Source of the DNA: Candidatus Competibacteraceae bacterium
GTDB lineage: Bacteria > Pseudomonadota > Gammaproteobacteria > Competibacterales > Competibacteraceae
Assembly (NCBI GenBank): GCA_016712625.1
Contig: JADJQQ010000004.1
Span: 696,896 to 760,895, forward strand
Reading direction: 5' to 3'
Length of the DNA: 64,000 bases
Within the stretch, counting starts at the first letter, position 1, and every line of letters starts with the position of its first letter. This document shows, one piece after another, positions 59,889 through 64,000 of this stretch. The notes under the pieces are model-generated. The model did no database searches, was not told the DNA's origin, and saw only the letters and a list, made by a program, of their open reading frames with translations. A program made the translations under genes and the position numbers.

Positions 59889-61076
59889 TTATTTCTGGGC
59901 CGAATCAGGCGCGGGCGGAGTGACCGGAACCGCGGGCGGCGCACCTGCCTCGGTGGCTTTTACCGGCATTCCCGGCTTGACCTTCATCACCCCTTCGACG
60001 ATCACCCGATCTTCTGCCTTCAGGCCCTCCTCGACCAGCCATTGATCGCCGACCGTGCGGCTGACCTTAACCGGACGAGCCTCGACTTTATCCTCGGCGT
60101 TTACCACCAACGCCGAAGCATTACCTTTTGGGTCGCGGGTAATGCCCGACTGGGGCGCGAGCAGCGCGTCTTTGCGCTGGCCGGTGCTAACCACCGCGCG
60201 CACGTACATGCCAGGCAACAACACATCCTTGGGATTGGGCACGATCACCCGAATCGCCGTGGTGCCGGTGGATGGATCAACCGTAACTTCCGAAAACGCA
60301 AGCCGACCCCGCTGCGCGTATTCACTGCCGTCCTCCAATAAAATAGTGACTGGCAAATTCGCCGTGCTGGCGAGATTGCCCGCCGCTACTTCTTTGCGGA
60401 TTTGCAGGATCTCGGAACTGGATTGGGTGAGATCAATATAAATCGGATCGAGTTGCTGGATGGTCGCCAGCGGCGCGGTCTGATTGGCGGTGACCAGCGC
60501 GCCCTGGGTAACCGAGGACTTACCGATGCGGCCATCAATGGGCGCGGCGATCCGAGCGCGCTTCAAAACCACTCCGGCGCTATCAACGGCGGCCTGGGAC
60601 ACTTTCACGTCGGCTTCAGCCTGGCGCAGCGCGGCGGTGGCGTCTTCGTTCTCTTGCTGGCTGACCGCATTGGCTTTGACCAGTTCGGACGCGCGCTTGG
60701 CGGTCAGGCGGGCCGCTTCGAGCTTGGCTTGAGCGCGCGCCAGGCTGGCCTTGGCGCTGTTCACATCAGCCTGATAGGTCTCGTCATCCAACTGATAAAG
60801 CGGCTGGCCAGCCCTCACCATCTTGCCTTCGGTAAATAGCTGGCGCTGGATAATCCCGCTGACTTGCGGGCGGACTTCGGCCACCAAGTAAGGATTGGTG
60901 CGACCCGGCAATTCGCGGGTCAGGGTGACAGTCTCAGCTTTCAGGGTGACGACCGTGACGGCGGGAGGCGGCGGCGATGGCCCGCCAGGCTGTTGCGCAC
61001 GGGCATCTGGGTAGGCGGCTAATATGAGTAAAAACAGCAGTGGCTGCGGAAATCTCGATGGTGCGCGCGTCAACAT
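59889..61076 (-). CDS. RND efflux periplasmic adaptor (AcrA/MexA family)
   Basis: Membrane-fusion protein linking permease and outer-membrane channel. 395 residues from ATG 61076. The signal region is 'PLLFLLILAAYPDARAQ'. The lipoyl half-motifs are 'RTNPYLVAEVRPQVSGIIQRQLFTEGKMVRAGQPLYQLD' and 'RIAAPIDGRIGKSSVTQGALVTANQ'. An alpha-hairpin with many Ala/Lys residues lies between, and the beta-barrel and MP domains end in 'VSRTVGDQWLVEEGLKAEDRVIVEG'. An upstream in-frame ATG at 61133 lies inside a palindrome that looks like an operator, so the shorter start is preferred. No lipobox cysteine. Confidence 0.95.
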   Translation of the reverse strand: MLTRAPSRFPQPLLFLLILAAYPDARAQQPGGPSPPPPAVTVVTLKAETVTLTRELPGRTNPYLVAEVRPQVSGIIQRQLFTEGKMVRAGQPLYQLDDETYQADVNSAKASLARAQAKLEAARLTAKRASELVKANAVSQQENEDATAALRQAEADVKVSQAAVDSAGVVLKRARIAAPIDGRIGKSSVTQGALVTANQTAPLATIQQLDPIYIDLTQSSSEILQIRKEVAAGNLASTANLPVTILLEDGSEYAQRGRLAFSEVTVDPSTGTTAIRVIVPNPKDVLLPGMYVRAVVSTGQRKDALLAPQSGITRDPKGNASALVVNAEDKVEARPVKVSRTVGDQWLVEEGLKAEDRVIVEGVMKVKPGMPVKATEAGAPPAVPVTPPAPDSAQK

Positions 61077-61115
61077 GAAGTGCGATCCCAAGGTAAATGA
61101 GGACTTTAAAATAGA

Positions 61116-61131
61116 GAATGAATATTCATTC
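61116..61131 (-). promoter_or_regulatory. Palindromic operator upstream of the efflux operon
   Basis: Perfect 16-base palindrome GAATGAATATTCATTC about 40 bases before the adaptor start, with a further half-site GAATGAATGAT at 61146-61156. Size and position suit a TetR-type repressor binding over the promoter. Confidence 0.6.
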
Positions 61132-61213
61132 ATTTATAAATTCAAGAATGAATGATCGTTTAATTAAAGTCAAGGCTCACTAAACATTGGCGCATTTAGA
61201 AATCTTTAAAGCC

Positions 61214-61804
61214 TCAAGGCCGAAAGTAATCGTCGAGCAGTCGTGCGATCACGCGGTGCAAAGGAACCAGCGAGCGTTCGAGCTTCATACGGATCACCGC
61301 GCCCTCCCACGCCTCGGTCAAAAGGTCGGCAAGGTCGCGGGCATCCAGATCGTTGCGCACTAAGCCAAGCTGTTGGCTCTGGCGCAGAATTCGGGCTACA
61401 CCGTCGCGCCATTGGCCAAAGGCGATCGCTAAAGTATTCCGGCAAAGGTCACTCCGTTCAAGCTCGCCGCTCAAGTTGGCGATCAAACTGCCGCCGATGT
61501 AGCCAGCCGCTTCAAAATCCACCATCAGGGATTTGAGAAATTGATGCAGCCCAGTGTATGGATCTGGCGCGGTAACCACCGCTTGGCGCATTTTCTCTGA
61601 AAAACAATCCATATAGTGGCGAATAGCCGCCACGGCGAAGGACTCCTTGCTTTCGAAATAATTATAGAAAGATCCTTTCGGCACACTTACCCGGTCGAGC
61701 ACCTCCTTCAAGCCAGTGCCGTGAAAACCATTGAGGAGGAACGCGGAAACGCCTTCGTTCAACAGTCGCTGGCGGGTTCTTTCGCTACGTCTGGGTCTTG
61801 CCAT
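61214..61804 (-). CDS. TetR/AcrR-family transcriptional regulator
   Basis: 196 residues. The HTH is 'RQRLLNEGVSAFLLNGFHGTGLKEVLDRVSVPKGSFYNYFESKESFAVAAI', of the NemR/AcuR-like subgroup (VPKGSFYxYFxSKExF). The C-terminal domain has 'CRNTLAIAFGQWRDGVARILRQSQQLG' and 'DLADLLTEAWEGAVIRMK', typical of that subgroup, with cysteines in the ligand domain ('MDCFSEK', 'DLCRN') that could sense electrophiles (inference). It lies upstream of the adaptor gene on the same strand; its own palindrome is at 61814-61829. Confidence 0.92.
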   Translation of the reverse strand: MARPRRSERTRQRLLNEGVSAFLLNGFHGTGLKEVLDRVSVPKGSFYNYFESKESFAVAAIRHYMDCFSEKMRQAVVTAPDPYTGLHQFLKSLMVDFEAAGYIGGSLIANLSGELERSDLCRNTLAIAFGQWRDGVARILRQSQQLGLVRNDLDARDLADLLTEAWEGAVIRMKLERSLVPLHRVIARLLDDYFRP

Positions 61805-61813
61805 GGAATTAAT

Positions 61814-61829
61814 ATACGACCAGTCGTAT
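61814..61829 (-). promoter_or_regulatory. Autoregulatory operator of the upstream TetR gene
   Basis: ATACGAC-CA-GTCGTAT, symmetrical 7-base arms, only 10 bases before the ATG at 61804. It is close to ACGACC/GGTCGT sites known for NemR/AcuR-type TetR regulators. Confidence 0.65.
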
Positions 61830-62320
61830 TTTATTGATGAAGCCAGGATATGGAATTTTAGTTGTAGTTGATTTGCGATAGTGCCGCACTGCTCATGCCA
61901 GAATAGGTGTTTCTATACAGACGTTACGGCATCAGAGAAAAAGCTGAGCCGCCCGGCTAACGTTGCGCCAGTGATGGCGTAGATAAGCCCGAATACTGTA
62001 ATCCTCTGACCTCATCGCAACCTCAAATCAACAAAGTTCATAACAAACCCTGAGCAAGTCCTACGCCTAAAAGCTCATAGGAGCCCAAAAATTTGGGCGT
62101 CATCCAGCGTCCTTTAACATCCGATAGCAAAAGCACTCCATTTAGATGACAAACCAGTCACTTTCTCTATCATTTTTAAGAAATTAAGAGCTGATCAATA
62201 CGACTGAAACGATTCATTTTGACCCTATTTATAAAAAAATTTATACAATGTAACAAATAAATTTATAAAAAGGGAAAAAAAGGTTGTTTTTGGATTTAAG
62301 CGAGGATAAAGTAATACTCA
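61830..62320. other. Intergenic region before the riboswitch
   Basis: About 490 bases without a gene. It contains an inverted repeat GCCCAAA/TTTGGGC near 62092-62108 and a very AT-rich part (62220-62285) that probably holds the promoter of the following leader. Nothing else recognised. Confidence 0.5.
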
Positions 62321-62408
62321 CTTGATAAAGGCAAAACAGCCGAAAGGCTGCGGCGCAAAACTACTGGCCTAAACTCGTGCATTCGAGAACGGTCGCAGAG
62401 TCGCCAAG
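62321..62408 (+). ncRNA. Cyclic di-GMP-I (GEMM) riboswitch
   Basis: The order of conserved elements matches the GEMM class. P1 is CTTG (62321-62324) pairing with CAAG (62405-62408). GGCAAAA is followed by a perfect stem CAGCC-GAAA-GGCTG with a GNRA tetraloop. CGCAAAA precedes GGCCTAAAC, which supplies the tetraloop-receptor side, then a stem CTCG...CGAG and the closing GGTCGCAG. GEMM-I aptamers bind c-di-GMP; some variants bind cyclic AMP-GMP. It stands 82 bases before a secreted PKD/LamG protein, the sort of surface gene these switches often control. I recognised it by eye, not by covariance search. Confidence 0.85.
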
Positions 62409-62489
62409 CGAACATAATAATGAACGATGTTTAGGTATTGCTTTAAGTAATGCCACGTTCGCAAGGCTATAACTTAAGAGGTTATACCA
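62409..62489 (+). promoter_or_regulatory. Probable expression platform of the riboswitch
   Basis: GCGAAC (62408-62413), overlapping the last base of P1, can pair with GTTCGC (62456-62461). Further on, TATAAC (62468-62473) and GTTATA (62481-62486) form a hairpin whose loop holds the ribosome site AAGAG(G) before the ATG at 62490. This suggests control of translation, or of a hairpin choice, by the aptamer (inference). Confidence 0.55.
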
Positions 62490-64000
62490 ATGGCTACCAC
62501 AGCCTCGACTTCGATGCTGCTCAACTTCGCTTGGCGTTTGCTGAGAGAGTTGAGCGCACTCCTCCTGCTTCTCTGCTTTACAGCGAACGTGTTTGCGGGG
62601 CAGGCCACTTTAACCTGGGATGCCAGCCCCGGCCCCGATCTGAAAGGCTATCGTCTCTATTACGGGCAAGCCAGTGGCATAACCATAGAAAACGCCAACG
62701 TGGATGTGGGTCTCGGAAACCAGACCACCGCCGAGGCAGCTTGCACTGTTGATAATGCCGGTGTGGTGACTTGCAAAAAGCTCAATCTTCAAGACGGCGC
62801 GACTTATTACTTTGCGGTCACGGCTTATAACAGCGCCGCTGAAAGCAAATTTTCGAACGAGGTCCGCAAGATCGCCGATAGCGCAACAGCGCCACCGGTG
62901 GCCGGTTTCAGCGCCAGTTCAATTTCGACGGCGCCCCTGCAGTGGACGTTCACGGACACTTCCACCGGCACCGTGACTCAGAGGTGCTGGAAATTCGGCG
63001 CGGTAGCTGTCGGCAGCGACGTCTGCGATAGCACCGCCCTGAATCCATCGTATACCTACACTCAGGCCGGTACCTATACGGTCACCCTCACCGCCAGCAA
63101 TTCGATAGACAGCATTACGGCAACCCAGCACATCACGGTCAACGCTCCCCCAACGACGGCGCTAGGAGTCAGCCTCACCGCGGACAAACCGACGGGCCAG
63201 GTGCCATTGGACGTAGCCTTTGATGGCGCTTGGACCGGCGGCGCCACGAAGTGGAGCATCAGCGGGACCTCTCCTTTTGCCGACAAGAGTGGCAACATCG
63301 GCACCGGCACCACCCAGCCGGTGACCGTCCGGCAAACCTACAGCACGCCAGGTACCTACACCGTCACGTTCACCGTCACTGATGCGAACGGAAACAGCAA
63401 GTCCGCGCAGCAAAAGATTACGGCGACTACCGCCGCGCCGACGGCCAACTTTACCGCGAGCGCCACTTCAGCCGCGCCGCTGACGGTGCAATTTACCGAT
63501 ACCTCGACTCCGGTTAAAGCCGTTACCGAATGGTCGTGGAATTTCGGTGAGTCGACGAGTACGAGCAACAGCAGCACTCTGCAACATCCCAAGCACGCTT
63601 ACTCGAAAGCGGGCACCTACACCGTGCGGTTGACCGCCAAGAACTCCGCCGGCAGCAACACCAAGACCGGTTCCATCACCGTGTCTGCGGCGAGCGCGAG
63701 CACCAGCGGATTGGTGGCGGCCTACAACTTTGAGGAAGCCAGCAATGCCACGGTGGCCGATGCGTCCGGCAAGGGCAATCATGGCACCATCGCCTGCAAC
63801 AAAGCCGTCAATTCATCCTGCTCCGTCACCGCGCGGACCACGAGCGGCAAGTTCGGCAGGGCGCTGTCCTTCGATGGCGTGCACGACTGGGTGACGGTCA
63901 ACGATTCGATGGTGCTGGACCTGACCAAGGGCATGACGCTGGAGGCGTGGGTGCATCCGACCGCCACGATGAGTAGTTGGCGCAACGTGTTGCTTAAGAG
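62490..64000 (+). CDS. Secreted multidomain surface protein with FN3-like, PKD and LamG domains (partial)
   Basis: A frame open from ATG 62490 to the window end (503 codons, no stop reached). Signal peptide at about 1-37 ('RELSALLLLLCFTANVFAG'). A fibronectin-III-like domain (about 38-130) includes 'ATLTWDASPGPDLKGYRLYYG' and 'ATYYFAVTAYNSAAESKFSNEV'. Three PKD-type modules end in 'AGTYTVTLTASNS', 'PGTYTVTFTVTDANGNS' and 'AGTYTVRLTAKNSAGS'. A LamG/concanavalin-like domain then starts: 'LVAAYNFEEASNATVADASGKGNHGT' and 'GRALSFDGVHDWVTVND'. Probably an adhesin, matrix or carbohydrate-binding protein at the cell surface. It sits behind a c-di-GMP riboswitch, so production should follow the biofilm signal. 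AAGAGG lies 10 bases before the ATG. Confidence 0.88.
   Translation, partial: MATTASTSMLLNFAWRLLRELSALLLLLCFTANVFAGQATLTWDASPGPDLKGYRLYYGQASGITIENANVDVGLGNQTTAEAACTVDNAGVVTCKKLNLQDGATYYFAVTAYNSAAESKFSNEVRKIADSATAPPVAGFSASSISTAPLQWTFTDTSTGTVTQRCWKFGAVAVGSDVCDSTALNPSYTYTQAGTYTVTLTASNSIDSITATQHITVNAPPTTALGVSLTADKPTGQVPLDVAFDGAWTGGATKWSISGTSPFADKSGNIGTGTTQPVTVRQTYSTPGTYTVTFTVTDANGNSKSAQQKITATTAAPTANFTASATSAAPLTVQFTDTSTPVKAVTEWSWNFGESTSTSNSSTLQHPKHAYSKAGTYTVRLTAKNSAGSNTKTGSITVSAASASTSGLVAAYNFEEASNATVADASGKGNHGTIACNKAVNSSCSVTARTTSGKFGRALSFDGVHDWVTVNDSMVLDLTKGMTLEAWVHPTATMSSWRNVLLK

Overview
The window reads as chromosomal DNA of a free-living gammaproteobacterium. The evidence is the gene sets and their order: hslV-hslU-DUF971-ubiE-ubiJ-ubiB, carA-carB-greA, gltA, sucC-sucD, pilS-pilR-pilA, secB-grxC, RsmJ, H-NS and ProQ. 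A phasin gene implies polyhydroxyalkanoate granules. A Tat-exported high-potential iron-sulfur protein recalls purple-sulfur-bacteria relatives and the Competibacteraceae; that placement is inference. No phage, IS element, CRISPR array or rRNA was seen. One tRNA (Gly, CCC anticodon, CCA encoded) was found.

Layout. 1-2.2 kb: the end of an unidentified gene, a small conserved hypothetical, a gene-poor stretch and a DUF1289/DUF2889 pair. 2.2-5.5 kb (minus strand): gpsA, secB, grxC, a membrane-anchored rhodanese, a DUF2892 protein and an ArsR-type regulator with the cysteine pattern of persulfide sensors. 5.7-8.6 kb: gpmA, a periplasmic S41 protease and a DJ-1/YajL protein. 8.6-14.1 kb (minus): ubiB, ubiJ, ubiE, DUF971, hslU, hslV. 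14.5-22.7 kb: rimO, L31 type B, greA, carB, carA, dapB, tRNA-Gly. 22.8-31 kb: H-NS, trmB, a possible structured RNA, a D,D-carboxypeptidase with a long repetitive tail, gltA, a phasin, rsmJ and a lytic transglycosylase. 31.4-39.2 kb: an EF-G-like GTPase, a decayed sensor and hydrolase locus, nadE, sucD, sucC. 39.3-45.3 kb: pilS-pilR, a sigma-54 pilA, and a decayed low-GC phosphoethanolamine transferase. 45.4-54.2 kb: an AEC transporter with argE, a GNAT/C39-peptidase plus RimK-like ATP-grasp pair, HiPIP, a penicillin acylase homologue and proQ. 54.2-61.8 kb: poly-G tracts, then an RND efflux locus between two TetR genes. 61.8-64 kb: a long leader holding a convincing c-di-GMP-I (GEMM) riboswitch in front of a secreted fibronectin/PKD/LamG protein that runs off the window.

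Several housekeeping genes are interrupted by one-base frame changes, often in short homopolymers: L31, carB, proQ and a sensor gene. The RND pump has a small out-of-frame deletion. Next to two very long G tracts, this suggests consensus errors in a draft or metagenome assembly for at least some of them. By contrast, the phosphoethanolamine transferase carries about four frame breaks and looks truly dead.

The items most worth a second look are the c-di-GMP riboswitch and its surface protein, the GNAT/C39 + ATP-grasp peptide-modification pair, the ArsR/rhodanese persulfide module, the unexplained 650-base leader before the carboxypeptidase gene, and the EF-G paralogue lacking the usual GTPase residues.
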